A stretch of 64,000 nt of DNA from Betaproteobacteria bacterium (GTDB lineage Bacteria; Pseudomonadota; Gammaproteobacteria; Burkholderiales; Burkholderiaceae_C). Positions 8,669 through 17,473 of the stretch are shown here, in pieces. Positions within the stretch are counted from its first letter, which is position 1. Each line of letters starts with the position of its first letter. The notes beneath the pieces were generated by a model. That model was not told the DNA's origin. It did no database searches and saw only the letters and a program-made list of their open reading frames with translations. The stretch is from NCBI GenBank assembly GCA_947453725.1, contig CANGHH010000009.1:141420-205419 (forward strand), in the 5' to 3' direction. The position numbers and the translations under genes are program-made.

Positions 8669-8670
8669 GT

Positions 8671-8697
8671 TGCAACCTCTCGTTTACCGGGGTTGCA
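8671..8697. promoter_or_regulatory. inverted repeat next to the FAH start (possible operator)
   Basis: TGCAACC (8671-8677) and GGTTGCA (8691-8697) form a perfect 7-bp inverted repeat with a 13-bp spacer, 2 bases upstream of the TTG start at 8668. It would cover the ribosome site of the FAH gene. The binding protein is unknown. Confidence 0.45.
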
Positions 8698-8727
8698 CTT
8701 TACGCCGAATTCTTCACAATGGACCGT

Positions 8728-8746
8728 CGTTCCGCATGAGGGAACG
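8728..8746. promoter_or_regulatory. inverted repeat CGTTCC-N7-GGAACG, candidate operator of the divergent promoters
   Basis: CGTTCC (8728-8733) and GGAACG (8741-8746) are perfect arms around GCATGAG. The site lies midway between the divergent FAH and TctC genes, 42 bases before the latter. GTTCC/GGAAC dyads of this type are used by IclR-family regulators of aromatic catabolism in related bacteria (recalled, not searched). No regulator gene is present beside it. Confidence 0.5.
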
Positions 8747-8788
8747 TATGAAAACCCGGATTCGCCGCCGGCCCATTCAGGAGTAAAG

Positions 8789-9787
8789 ATGTCCAAACGA
8801 CTGTTCATCCGCCGCAAGCTGCTGGCACGCGGGCTGGCCCTGGCCGCGCTCAGCGTGTCCGGCTTCGGCCCCGCGCTGGCCCAGGGCGGCAGCTACCCCA
8901 GCAAGCCCATCACGCTGATCGTGCCGTACAGCACCGGTACCACGGCCGATACGCTGGCCCGCCTGCTCGGCGCCAAGCTCAGCGAGCGCTGGGGCGTGGC
9001 GGTGATCACCGACAACCGCGCCGGCGCGGCCGGCGTCATCGGTACCGACGCGGCGGCCAAGGCGCCGGCCGACGGCCACACGCTGCTGTTCACAGCGACC
9101 TCGCATTCGACGGTGCCGGCGATCCGCCCCAAGCTGCCCTTCGACCCGATCAAGAGCTTCGCGCCGGTGGTGCTGCTGGGCACCAGCGCGATGGCCGTCG
9201 TGGTCTCGCCGACGGTCGAGGCCCGCACGCTGAAGGAGTTCATCGAGCTGGCCAAGTCCAAGCCCGGCAAGATGGACTACAGCACGCCGGGCGGTGGCGG
9301 CGTGCAGCACCTGGCGATGGAGCTCTTCATGCAGGAGACCGGCACCAAGCTGGTCCACGTGCCTTACAAGGGTTCCTCGGGCGCGCTGACCGATGTCATC
9401 GGCGGCCATGTGCAGGCGAGCGTGGCTTCGCTGCAGACCGCCAGCTCGCTGATCAGCGGCGGCAAGCTGCGCATGCTGGCGGTGATGAGCGAAGAGCGCT
9501 CGCCGGCCTTCCCCAATGTGCCGACCCTGAAGGAACTGGGCCTGTCCAGCCTGGTGGTCGACACCTGGTACGGCGTGATGGCGCCGGCCGGCACGCCGCC
9601 CGAGGTGGTGGCCAAGATCAACGCCGAACTGAATGCCCTGCTGCGCCTGCCCGACGTCCGTGAGGCCCTGGCCAAGCAGGGCGTGACACCGGCCGGTGTC
9701 GCCCCCGAGCGCCTGCAGCAGCTGGTCACGCAGGACATCGCGCGCTGGACCAAGCTGGTCGCCAGCGCCCACATCAAGACCGAATGA
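8789..9787 (+). CDS. TctC/Bug-family periplasmic solute-binding protein
   Basis: 332 aa with an export signal (KRLFIRRKLLARG...ALAQ) and a typical Bug body: SYPSKPITLIVPYSTGTTADTLARL, then NRAGAAGVIGT and VPYKGSSGALTDVIGGHV. The start ATG follows a good AGGAG ribosome site 7 bases upstream. Bug proteins bind carboxylates, including aromatic acids, for tripartite tricarboxylate transporters or as sensors. No TctA/TctB membrane genes are present, which is common for this family in Burkholderiales. Being divergent from the Rieske/gentisate operon, it probably binds the substrate or inducer of that pathway. Confidence 0.9.
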   Translation: MSKRLFIRRKLLARGLALAALSVSGFGPALAQGGSYPSKPITLIVPYSTGTTADTLARLLGAKLSERWGVAVITDNRAGAAGVIGTDAAAKAPADGHTLLFTATSHSTVPAIRPKLPFDPIKSFAPVVLLGTSAMAVVVSPTVEARTLKEFIELAKSKPGKMDYSTPGGGGVQHLAMELFMQETGTKLVHVPYKGSSGALTDVIGGHVQASVASLQTASSLISGGKLRMLAVMSEERSPAFPNVPTLKELGLSSLVVDTWYGVMAPAGTPPEVVAKINAELNALLRLPDVREALAKQGVTPAGVAPERLQQLVTQDIARWTKLVASAHIKTE

Positions 9788-9848
9788 GCCCGCAACAGAT
9801 TCCGCACCACCGGGTGCCCACCCACAACCTGCCCACCAAGGACCCCGC

Positions 9849-10577
9849 ATGAGCTTGATCGAAGACCTGGTCATCGCCTCCCGCATCTGTGTCGAAGCCG
9901 GCGTCATCGACGCTTACGGCCATGCCAGCGCGCGCTCGGACACCGACCCGAACCGTTACTTCATGTCGCGCCAGGTGGCGCCCGAGCTGATCACCGAAGA
10001 AGACATCGTCGAGTACGACCTCGACAGCCGCCCGGTGCACCCCAACGCGCCGCTGGGCTACAACGAGCGCTACATCCACGGCGAGATCTACAAGGCCCGC
10101 CCCGACGTGATGGCCATCGTCCACAACCACTCGCATTCGGTGGTGCCCTTCAGCTGCACCGACTGCACGCTGCGGCCGATCTTCCACATGGCGGCCTTCA
10201 TCGGCCTGGGCATCCCGAACTGGGACATCCGCGAATCGCAAGAAGGCAGCGACATGCTGGTCCGCAACAGCACGCTGGGCGCTTCGCTGGCGGCCAAGCT
10301 GGGCGCGCACCCGGCGGCGCTGATGCGCGGCCACGGCTCGGTGGTGGTCGGCGAGAAGATCCAGATCGCCGTCGGCCGCACGGTCTACCTCGACCACAAC
10401 GCCAAGATGCAGTACCAGGCCATGATGATGACCGGCGGACGCGATAACGCCGTGGTCTACATGGACGACAGCGAAGTGGCGGCCAATGTGGTCTGGCAGG
10501 AATACGTGCGCAGCTGGGACCTGTGGAAGAAGAAGTGGCTGCCGCGCCTGGCTGCCGAGCGCGCCGCTCGCGGCTGA
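9849..10577 (+). CDS. class II aldolase/adducin family protein, possible aromatic-acid decarboxylase
   Basis: 242 aa. Metal ligands of the class II aldolase fold are visible: HNHSHS (about residues 94-99) and MRGHGSVVVG (about 159-168), with YGHASARS near the N-terminus. It lacks lyase-specific features I could assign to fuculose-, rhamnulose- or ribulose-phosphate enzymes. Relatives in aromatic clusters act as decarboxylases of hydroxylated aromatic or muconate-type acids, for example 3,4-dihydroxyphthalate decarboxylase (recalled). It lies 61 bases after the Bug-type binding protein and is probably cotranscribed, which supports a role in the same aromatic pathway. Confidence 0.8.
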   Translation: MSLIEDLVIASRICVEAGVIDAYGHASARSDTDPNRYFMSRQVAPELITEEDIVEYDLDSRPVHPNAPLGYNERYIHGEIYKARPDVMAIVHNHSHSVVPFSCTDCTLRPIFHMAAFIGLGIPNWDIRESQEGSDMLVRNSTLGASLAAKLGAHPAALMRGHGSVVVGEKIQIAVGRTVYLDHNAKMQYQAMMMTGGRDNAVVYMDDSEVAANVVWQEYVRSWDLWKKKWLPRLAAERAARG

Positions 10578-10621
10578 AGCCGGCTGCCGGCGGCGTCGAT
10601 CACGCTGCCGGCAAGCGGCTT
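10577..10621. terminator. bidirectional terminator-like hairpin between convergent genes
   Basis: Arms at 10577-10591 and 10607-10621 pair over 15 positions with two mismatches and end in TTT on the plus strand. The hairpin spans the stop codons of both convergent genes and could end both transcripts. Confidence 0.5.
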
Positions 10622-12621
10622 TGCGCGTAGGCGACGAACCAGTCCACCGCCTGCGCATTGGCCATCGCGTCGCGGTTGAAGACCTGCGCCGGGTCGGCGC
10701 CCATCAGCAGCTTCTTCACCGGCAGTTCCATCTTCTTGCCCGACAGGGTGCGCGGGATGGCGCTGACCTGGAAGATCTCGTTCGGCACATGCCGCGCCGA
10801 CAGCGCCGTGCGGATCGCCAGCCGCAGCCGCTGCGTCAACGCCTCGTCCAGCGTCAGGCCTTCGCGCAGCACGACGAACAGCGGCATGTAGCTCTCGCGG
10901 CCCAGGTATTCCAGGTCGACGACCAGGCTGTCGAGCACCTCGGTCTGCACCTCGACCGCGCGGTAGAGCTCGGCCGTGCCCATGCGGATGCCGTGGCGGT
11001 TGATGGTCGCGTCGCTGCGGCCGTAGATGACCGCGCCACAGGAGCCGCTTTCGGGGTGCGGCGTGATGCGGATCCAGTCGCCGTGCCGCCAGACGCCCGG
11101 GTACATGTCGAAGTAGCTGTCGCGGTAGCGCTGGCCGCCTTCGTCGTTCCAGAAGTACAGCGGCATCGACGGCATCGGCTGCGTGCAGACGAGTTCGCCG
11201 ACCTCGTCGATCAGCGCCCGGCCGTCTTCGCTGTAGGCCTGCACCGCCGCGCCGAGGCAGCGGCATTGCATCTCGCCCTTGACCACCGGCAGCGTGCGGT
11301 TGCCGGCCACGAAGGCGCCGGCGAAGTCGGTGCCGCCGCTGATCGGATTGAGCCAGATGTCCTGCCCGTCGACTTTCGGCAGGTGGTCCCAGATCCACTG
11401 GTAGCACTCGTCGGACAGCGGGCTGCCGGTGCTGCCGATGGCGTGCAGGCGGCCCAGGTCGCCCTGCTGCGTGGGCTCCACCCCGGCCTTCAGGCAGCTG
11501 GCGTAGTAGGCCGCGCCGGCGCCGAACCAGGTGACCTTGGCGGCGGCCGCGAAGCGCCACAGCACGCCCCAGTCGGGTGACCGGGCCGAACCGCCGGGGT
11601 TGCCGTCGTAGAGGCAGATCGTGGTGCCGCCCAGCAGCGCGCTGACCTGGGCGTTCCACATGATCCAGCCGGTGCTGCTGAACCAGTGGAAGCGCTCGCC
11701 GGTATCGACCGATGGGGCGATGTCGTTGTGCAGCGTGCCCTTCAGCAGTTCCAGCACGATGCCGCCGTGGCCGTGGACGATCGGTTTTGGCAGGCCCGTG
11801 GTGCCGCTGCTGTAGACGATCCACAGCGGGTGGTCGAAGGGCAGCCACTCGGGCCGCCAGTCGACCCCGTAGACGCCAGGGTCGCCGGCCACCCAGTCGG
11901 TCCAGTCGTGGGCCTGGCGGTGTGGCGCCGCGAAGTCCTGCGCCGACGCACCCGGGTCGACATCGGCCAGGAACACCAGGTGCTGCACCGACGGCAGACC
12001 GGCCAGCAGTTCGTGCAGCACCGGCCGCCGGTCGTGCACGCTGCCACCCCAGACCTGGCCGTCGACGGCCAGCATCACCTTGGGTTCGATCTGCCGGAAA
12101 CGGTCGAGCACGGCCACCGGGCCCATGTCGGGCGAACAGACGCTCCACAGCGCGCCCAGGCTGGCCACGGCCAGGAAGGCGACCACGGTGTGCGGCGTGT
12201 TGGGCAGGTAGGCGCCCACGCGGTCGCCGCGCACCACGCCGGCGGCCTTCAACTGCGCGGCGAAGGCGCCGACCTGGCGGCGCAGTTCGGGCCACGACAT
12301 CTCCACGGGCGCGGCCAGGCGTTCGTTCTGGAAGACGATGGCCGGGTGGCCGGCGGCGTGTGCGGCGTCGGCGTGGCGCAGGGCCTGCTGGGCGTAGTTG
12401 AGTTGCGCGCCGGGGAACCAGCGGGCGCCGGGCATGGTCGCGTGTTCCAGCACCGAGCGGTGCGGCGTCGGCGACTGGACGTCGAAGTGGTCCCAGACCG
12501 ATTGCCAGAAGGCCGGCAGATCGGTGGTCGACCACTGCCACAGCGCGTCGTAATCGGCGAAGGCAAGGCCACGCTCGGCTTGCAGCCAGGTCTGGTAGCG
12601 CGTGATGCGGGGGGTTCTCAC
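10600..12621 (-). CDS. acetoacetyl-CoA synthetase-like acyl-CoA ligase
   Basis: 673 aa. The GTG start (VRTPRITRYQTWL) follows GGAGG 5 bases upstream. ANL-superfamily motifs are present: the ATP loop IVYSSGTTGLPKPIVHGHGG, then ISGGTD, GRSDATINRHGIRMGTAE and the C-terminal catalytic lysine region RTLSGKKMELPVKK. An ACAS N-terminal domain is present. Length and N-terminal pattern fit acetoacetyl-CoA synthetase, which activates acetoacetate using ATP and CoA in the cytoplasm. It begins only 10 bases after a peptide-type binding protein gene, so it seems to belong to the transporter operon. An acid imported or produced there could be the real substrate. Confidence 0.85.
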   Translation of the reverse strand: MRTPRITRYQTWLQAERGLAFADYDALWQWSTTDLPAFWQSVWDHFDVQSPTPHRSVLEHATMPGARWFPGAQLNYAQQALRHADAAHAAGHPAIVFQNERLAAPVEMSWPELRRQVGAFAAQLKAAGVVRGDRVGAYLPNTPHTVVAFLAVASLGALWSVCSPDMGPVAVLDRFRQIEPKVMLAVDGQVWGGSVHDRRPVLHELLAGLPSVQHLVFLADVDPGASAQDFAAPHRQAHDWTDWVAGDPGVYGVDWRPEWLPFDHPLWIVYSSGTTGLPKPIVHGHGGIVLELLKGTLHNDIAPSVDTGERFHWFSSTGWIMWNAQVSALLGGTTICLYDGNPGGSARSPDWGVLWRFAAAAKVTWFGAGAAYYASCLKAGVEPTQQGDLGRLHAIGSTGSPLSDECYQWIWDHLPKVDGQDIWLNPISGGTDFAGAFVAGNRTLPVVKGEMQCRCLGAAVQAYSEDGRALIDEVGELVCTQPMPSMPLYFWNDEGGQRYRDSYFDMYPGVWRHGDWIRITPHPESGSCGAVIYGRSDATINRHGIRMGTAELYRAVEVQTEVLDSLVVDLEYLGRESYMPLFVVLREGLTLDEALTQRLRLAIRTALSARHVPNEIFQVSAIPRTLSGKKMELPVKKLLMGADPAQVFNRDAMANAQAVDWFVAYAQSRLPAA

Positions 12622-12631
12622 GGTGCCTCCG

Positions 12632-14479
12632 TCAGGCCGTGGCCGGCCGCTGGCGCATGTCGACATCGACCATGTGCCACCAATGGTTCCAGAACAGCGG
12701 CCGGCGGTAGCCCTGCAGCCAGGGCTGGGCCAGCACGTCGGCGTACTGGAAGAGGTAGACCTTGTACGGCGCGTAGGCAATCGCCAGCTTGGCCGCCTGC
12801 TGCAGCAGCGCGTTGCGCTCGGGGCCGTCGGGCATGTTCAGCGTCTGGTCGTAGAGCGCGTCGAAGGCCGGCAGCTTGAAGCGCGCCAGGTTGGCCTGCG
12901 ACGATTGCGGCCCGTACAGCCGTGCCAGCACCTCCTGCCCGTCGGTGACCGAGGCCGAGCTGCCGACGCGCCACATCATCAGCTTGCCGTTGCGCGCGGC
13001 CTTCAGGTTCTCGGGCCACTTGGCGGTCTTGAAGACGACCTGGATGCCCACCGCGTCGAGGTCCTTCTTCATCAGCTCGTCGAGCTGGCGGCTCAGGCCG
13101 TCGGGCTGGCTGGCGCATTCGATGCGCAGCGGCTGGCCGTCGGGCGTTTCGCGCCAGCCGTCGCCGTTGCGGTCGACATAGCCGTAGAGGTCGAGCAGGG
13201 CCTTGGCCTTGGCCGGGCTGTACTCGCCGTTCTCGCTGTGGAAGTCGGGGTCGTAGCCGGTGGTGCCGGGCAGCAGGATGGACTCGGCCGGCACCGCCTG
13301 GCCGCGAAAACCCAGCCGGACCACGCGCTCGAGGTTCAGCGCCAGCCAGACCGCGCGGCGCAGCGCCACCTTGTGCGGCTCCAGCCCGCCGACCAGCGGG
13401 TGGTCCATGTTGAAGAAGGCCAGCTGCACATAGGGCAGCAGCACGCGCCAGGCCTGGACGCCCTTCTTCCTGAGGTGCGGCGCCAGCACGCCGCCGGGCG
13501 TGGCGGTGGGCACGAATTCCTGCGGCACCAGCAACTGGTCGATCTGCCGGTTGACGAAGCTCAGGTAGCGCGGCTGGGCCTCTTCGATGATCTGGATCTC
13601 GACGCGGTCGACGAGCGGCAGCTTGCGGCCGCGGAAGGCCTTGGCGATGGCCTGTCCTTCGGCGTCGTCGGCCGCCGGGTCGGCTTCCCAGGGCTGGTCG
13701 CGGAAGTTCGGGTTGCGCTCGAGCACGATCTGCGACGAGCGCCGCCATTTCGCCAGCCGGTAGGGCCCGGTGCCGACCGGGTGTTCGCTGATCTTGTCGC
13801 CGTAGCGCGCCACCACCTCGTGCGCCACCGCGCCGACCCAGCCGCCGTCGCACAGGTTCTCGGCGAAGCGCGGGTTGCCGTGCTCCAGCGTGAACTGCAG
13901 GGTGTGGCGGTCCAGCGCCTTCAGGCCTTCGATGGGTGCGCCGTAGTCATAGGCCTTGGTCTTCTCGGCCTGCACGCGGGTGGCAGCCAGGCCGACGATG
14001 CCCTGCTCCTCGATCGACGACCAGCTCAGCGCCCGCGTCGCCGGGTCGGCGAAGCGCTGGTAGGTGTAGATGAAGTCCTGCGCGACCAGTTCTCGCCGGT
14101 AGGGCTGGCCGGCCTTGTCGGTGAAGGCGGCGTCGGGCGCGAAGAAGACGCCCGGGCGGATCTTCACGGTCCAGACCTTGTAGTCGGCGCTGTGCTCGGG
14201 CATCGCCACGGCCACGTTGGGGCGCAGCTTCACCGGGCGCGCCAGGTGGTCGAAGGTCAGGAAGGTCTCGAAGATGTGGGCGGTGACGGTGCGTGAATAC
14301 AGGTCCTGCACCTGCGGTGGGTCGAAGCCGGTCTCGGCCACCGGGAAGACCACGCGCAGCACCTTCTGCCCGTCGGCGGTGGTCTCGACCTTGGCGCCTC
14401 GCTGCTCGTCGGCCGCCCCGGCTTCCAGGCTGGGCAGGGCCAGCGCCCCGGCCAGCGCCAGCGTGTCGCGGCGCCTCAT
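12632..14479 (-). CDS. ABC transporter substrate-binding protein, family 5 (YejA/DppA type), copy 2
   Basis: 615 aa from MRRRDTLALAGALALPS; the ATG overlaps the stop of the upstream paralogue (ATGA). It has an export signal followed by a family 5 binding-protein fold, with LRPNVAVAMPEHSADYKVWTVKIR-like region 1, the ISEHPVGTGPYRLAKW box, and the NGDGWRETPDGQPLRI and KTAKWPENLKA segments. The latter two are almost identical in the upstream copy at both protein and DNA level. It probably feeds the divergently transcribed permease/ATPase genes. The ligand may be a peptide or another amphipathic compound. Confidence 0.9.
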   Translation of the reverse strand: MRRRDTLALAGALALPSLEAGAADEQRGAKVETTADGQKVLRVVFPVAETGFDPPQVQDLYSRTVTAHIFETFLTFDHLARPVKLRPNVAVAMPEHSADYKVWTVKIRPGVFFAPDAAFTDKAGQPYRRELVAQDFIYTYQRFADPATRALSWSSIEEQGIVGLAATRVQAEKTKAYDYGAPIEGLKALDRHTLQFTLEHGNPRFAENLCDGGWVGAVAHEVVARYGDKISEHPVGTGPYRLAKWRRSSQIVLERNPNFRDQPWEADPAADDAEGQAIAKAFRGRKLPLVDRVEIQIIEEAQPRYLSFVNRQIDQLLVPQEFVPTATPGGVLAPHLRKKGVQAWRVLLPYVQLAFFNMDHPLVGGLEPHKVALRRAVWLALNLERVVRLGFRGQAVPAESILLPGTTGYDPDFHSENGEYSPAKAKALLDLYGYVDRNGDGWRETPDGQPLRIECASQPDGLSRQLDELMKKDLDAVGIQVVFKTAKWPENLKAARNGKLMMWRVGSSASVTDGQEVLARLYGPQSSQANLARFKLPAFDALYDQTLNMPDGPERNALLQQAAKLAIAYAPYKVYLFQYADVLAQPWLQGYRRPLFWNHWWHMVDVDMRQRPATA

Positions 14480-16347
14480 GGCGCCGCGCCCTTGCCACCT
14501 TGGCGCTGGGCCAGCAGCGCGCCGTCGATGTCGACGTACTTGAAGAACTGGCGCACGAAGACGTTGCGCTGGTAGCCGACCACCCAGGGCTGGGCCAGGT
14601 CGGTGAAGATGCGGTGGACGTGCAGTTTGTAGGGCATGTAGGCGACCATCAGTTTCTTGGCTTCGTCCATCACCGCCTGGCGCTCGGGGCCGTCGGGCAG
14701 GCGGGCTTGTTGTTCGTAGAGGGCATCGAAGGCGGGCAGGCTGAATCGGCTGTGGTTGGCGCCACCCTTGTTCGGGCCGTAGCCCAGCGCCAGGAAGGTG
14801 TCGCCGTCGGGCGCGCTGGCGCTCCAGCCGACGCCCCACATCATCAGCTTGCCGGCGCGGCTGGCCTTCAGGTTCTCGGGCCACTTGGCCGTCTTGAAGT
14901 CCATCCGGATGCCGATGGCCGTCATGTTCTTCTGCCACTGCTCCACCAGCTGGCGGCTCTGCTGGTCGGGGCTGGTGGCGTACTCGATGCGCAGCGGCTG
15001 GCCGTCGGGCGTCTCACGCCAGCCGTCGCCATTGATGTCCTTGTAGCCGTGCAGGTCGAGCAGGGCTTTCGCGCGGGCCCGGCTGAAGTCGCTCATCTCG
15101 CTCTTGAATTCGGGGTTGTAGCCCCAGGTGCCGGGCGCGACGGGGCTTTGCGAGGGGATGGCCTGGCCGCGGCGAACCAGGCGGATTTCGCGCTCCACGT
15201 CCACCGCCAGGCTGATCGCGCGGCGCAGCGCCACCTTGTCAGGCGTGTAGCCGCCGACCACCGGGTTCTCCATGTTGAAGAAGGACACCGAGACGTCGGC
15301 GCGCGGGTAGCGCACCATCAGCATGCCCTTCTTGGCCAGGTTGGGCGCCAGCTGGTTGTTCGGGATCACCGTGTTGGCGAAGTCCGCCGGCAACTGGTCC
15401 ATCACGTCCTGTTCCTGGTTCAGGAAGCTCAGCCAGCGCGGCTGCGGCTCTTCGATGATGCTGATCGCGACTTCGTCGACCAGCGGCAGGCGCCGGCCCT
15501 TCAGCAGGGCGGCCGCTGCCGTCAGCCGGCTGTCGCTGGCCGGCGGGTGTTCGTCGTAGAACACCGCGCGGTAATTCGGGTTCCGGGCCAGCACGATGCG
15601 CGAACTGCGCTTCCAGCTCTTAAGCACGAAGGGCCCGGTGCCCACCGGGTGTTCGCCGACCTTGTCGCCGTAGCGCTCGACCACCTCGCGGGCCAGCGCC
15701 GAGGCCACATTGGGGTCGGTCATCTCGGTCAGCAGAAAGCGCGGCGCGGTCCGCGCCAGCTTGACCTGGAAGGTGTAGCGGTCCAGCGCCTTCAGGCCCT
15801 CGACCGGGGTGTCGTAGTCGAAGGGCTTCTTCTGGGCCAGCAGCCTGTTGCGCAGCTCGGACAGGCCCAGCAGCTGGGCGTTTTCCAGCCGGTAGAGATT
15901 GGGGCTCTTCCACTTCGGGTCGTAGTGGCGCTTCAGGCTGTAGACATAGTCCTCGGCGACCAGTTCGCGCCTTTTCATCCCGCCATCGGGGCCCTTGAAC
16001 GCGGCGTCGTCGGCGAAATAGATGCCGGGCCGGACCCTGAAGGTGTAGGTCTTGAAGTCGTCGGCCACCTCGGGCATCGCCGCCAGCGTGTTGGGGCGCA
16101 TGCGGGCCGGCTGGGCCAGGAATTCGAATTCCAGCGGCGCGTCGAACAGGCCCGCCACCACGGTGTTCGAGTACAGGTCGCTGATCTGCGCCGGGTCGAA
16201 GGTGGACTCGGCGATCAGGAAGGCGTAGCGGATGACCTTCGGCGGCGGTGGCGCCGGGTCGGCGGCGGCGGCGACCACCGCGCCGCAGGCCAGGGCCAGG
16301 CCGGCGGCCCGGCCTGCGGCCCAGGCCCGCAAAGTCGATGTGTTCAT
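14476..16347 (-). CDS. ABC transporter substrate-binding protein, family 5 (YejA/DppA type), copy 1
   Basis: 623 aa. A signal peptide (MNTSTLRAWAAGRAAG...AAAADP) is followed by a family 5 fold: LRPNTLAAMPEVADD-like start, GEHPVGTGPFVLKSW, then NGDGWRETPDGQPLRIE and FKTAKWPENLKA. It is the promoter-proximal gene of the minus-strand operon and a tandem paralogue of 12632-14479. The two may differ in ligand while sharing one membrane complex. Length is close to YejA (about 600 aa), and the fused ATPase at 18536 also fits the Yej type. Confidence 0.9.
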   Translation of the reverse strand: MNTSTLRAWAAGRAAGLALACGAVVAAAADPAPPPPKVIRYAFLIAESTFDPAQISDLYSNTVVAGLFDAPLEFEFLAQPARMRPNTLAAMPEVADDFKTYTFRVRPGIYFADDAAFKGPDGGMKRRELVAEDYVYSLKRHYDPKWKSPNLYRLENAQLLGLSELRNRLLAQKKPFDYDTPVEGLKALDRYTFQVKLARTAPRFLLTEMTDPNVASALAREVVERYGDKVGEHPVGTGPFVLKSWKRSSRIVLARNPNYRAVFYDEHPPASDSRLTAAAALLKGRRLPLVDEVAISIIEEPQPRWLSFLNQEQDVMDQLPADFANTVIPNNQLAPNLAKKGMLMVRYPRADVSVSFFNMENPVVGGYTPDKVALRRAISLAVDVEREIRLVRRGQAIPSQSPVAPGTWGYNPEFKSEMSDFSRARAKALLDLHGYKDINGDGWRETPDGQPLRIEYATSPDQQSRQLVEQWQKNMTAIGIRMDFKTAKWPENLKASRAGKLMMWGVGWSASAPDGDTFLALGYGPNKGGANHSRFSLPAFDALYEQQARLPDGPERQAVMDEAKKLMVAYMPYKLHVHRIFTDLAQPWVVGYQRNVFVRQFFKYVDIDGALLAQRQGGKGAAP

Positions 16348-16413
16348 GGCGGCTCGAGTGGCATGAAAGCTGCTGAGTCTAGAGGCCAGTCCAGCCCCGC
16401 GCTGACCGGGATC

Positions 16414-16431
16414 CCCCGCATGCGAGCGGGG
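16414..16431. promoter_or_regulatory. inverted repeat in divergent promoter region of the ABC transporter
   Basis: CCCCGC (16414-16419) and GCGGGG (16426-16431) form a perfect dyad with a 6-base centre. It sits in the 178-bp region between the divergent binding-protein and permease operons. A -10-like TAAACT lies at 16465-16470 toward the permease gene; no convincing -35 is seen. It may be an operator. Confidence 0.3.
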
Positions 16432-16525
16432 AAACCACGCCCCGGAAGCCCGCGGGTCGGCCCCTAAACTCGCGCATCCAAAACCGGCCCGTCGTCACAA
16501 GCGGCGGCCTTGAAAGCAAAACCCG

Positions 16526-17464
16526 ATGCTTGCCTACCTGATACGCCGCCTGTGGCAGATGGTGCCGACCCTGGCCGGTGTGGTGCTGCTGGTCTTCTTC
16601 CTGTTCAAGTATTTCGGCGGCGACCCGGCCGAGGTGCTGGGCGGCCTGAACGCCAGCAAGGAACAGGTCGCGGCCATCCGCACGCAGCTCGGCCTGGACG
16701 AGCCGGTGTGGGTCCAGCTGTGGATCTTCGTCAAGCAGATCGGGACCTTCAACTGGGGCAAGAGCTGGGCCACCAACGAAGCGGTCAGCAACCTCTTTGC
16801 CACCCGCCTGCCGGCCACGCTGACGGTGATGCTGCCGATCCTGGTCCTCGACGTGGTGATGGCGATGCCGATCGCGATGTGGGTGGCCTACAAGCGCGGC
16901 AGCCTGACCGACCGCGCGATCATGGTGGCGACCACCATCGCGCTGTCGATCAGCTTCCTGGTCTACGTCATCGTCGGCCAGTACGTCTTCGCCTTCCAGC
17001 TCGGCTGGTTCCCGGTGCAGGGCTGGAGCGACAGCACCTGGACCAACCTGACCGTCTACGCGCCGCTGCCGGTGCTGCTGGCGGTGATGGTCGGCATGGC
17101 GCCGCAGACCCGCCTGTACCGCAGCTTCCTGCTGGATGAGTTGGGCCAGGACTATGTGCGCACTGCGCGTGCCAAGGGCATGACCGAGGGCACGGTGCTG
17201 TTCAAGCACGTGCTGCGCAACGCGATGATCCCGATCCTGACCAACATCGGCCTGCAGCTGCCCGGCATCTTCGTCGGCAGCTTCCTGATCGAGGTCTTCT
17301 TCTCGATTCCAGGCCTGGGCCGCGAGGTGCTGCTGGCGGTCAACCGCAGCGATTTCCCGGTGATCCAGGCCGTCACCATCTACCTCGCTTTCCTGACCAT
17401 GCTGATCAATCTGCTGACCGACCTGGCCTACAAGGTCGCCGACCCGCGTGTCGTGTTGAAGTAA
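16526..17464 (+). CDS. ABC transporter permease (YejB/DppB type)
   Basis: 312 aa integral membrane protein beginning MLAYLIRRLWQMVPT, with about six transmembrane helices. The ATPase-docking EAA loop is visible as DELGQDYVRTARAKGMTEG followed by VLRNAMIPILT, and the C-terminal VADPRVVLK is typical of DppB. It lies divergent from two binding-protein genes and 9 bases before the second permease, forming an importer with them. The ribosome site is weak. Confidence 0.92.
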   Translation: MLAYLIRRLWQMVPTLAGVVLLVFFLFKYFGGDPAEVLGGLNASKEQVAAIRTQLGLDEPVWVQLWIFVKQIGTFNWGKSWATNEAVSNLFATRLPATLTVMLPILVLDVVMAMPIAMWVAYKRGSLTDRAIMVATTIALSISFLVYVIVGQYVFAFQLGWFPVQGWSDSTWTNLTVYAPLPVLLAVMVGMAPQTRLYRSFLLDELGQDYVRTARAKGMTEGTVLFKHVLRNAMIPILTNIGLQLPGIFVGSFLIEVFFSIPGLGREVLLAVNRSDFPVIQAVTIYLAFLTMLINLLTDLAYKVADPRVVLK

Positions 17465-17473
17465 GGCGCCACC

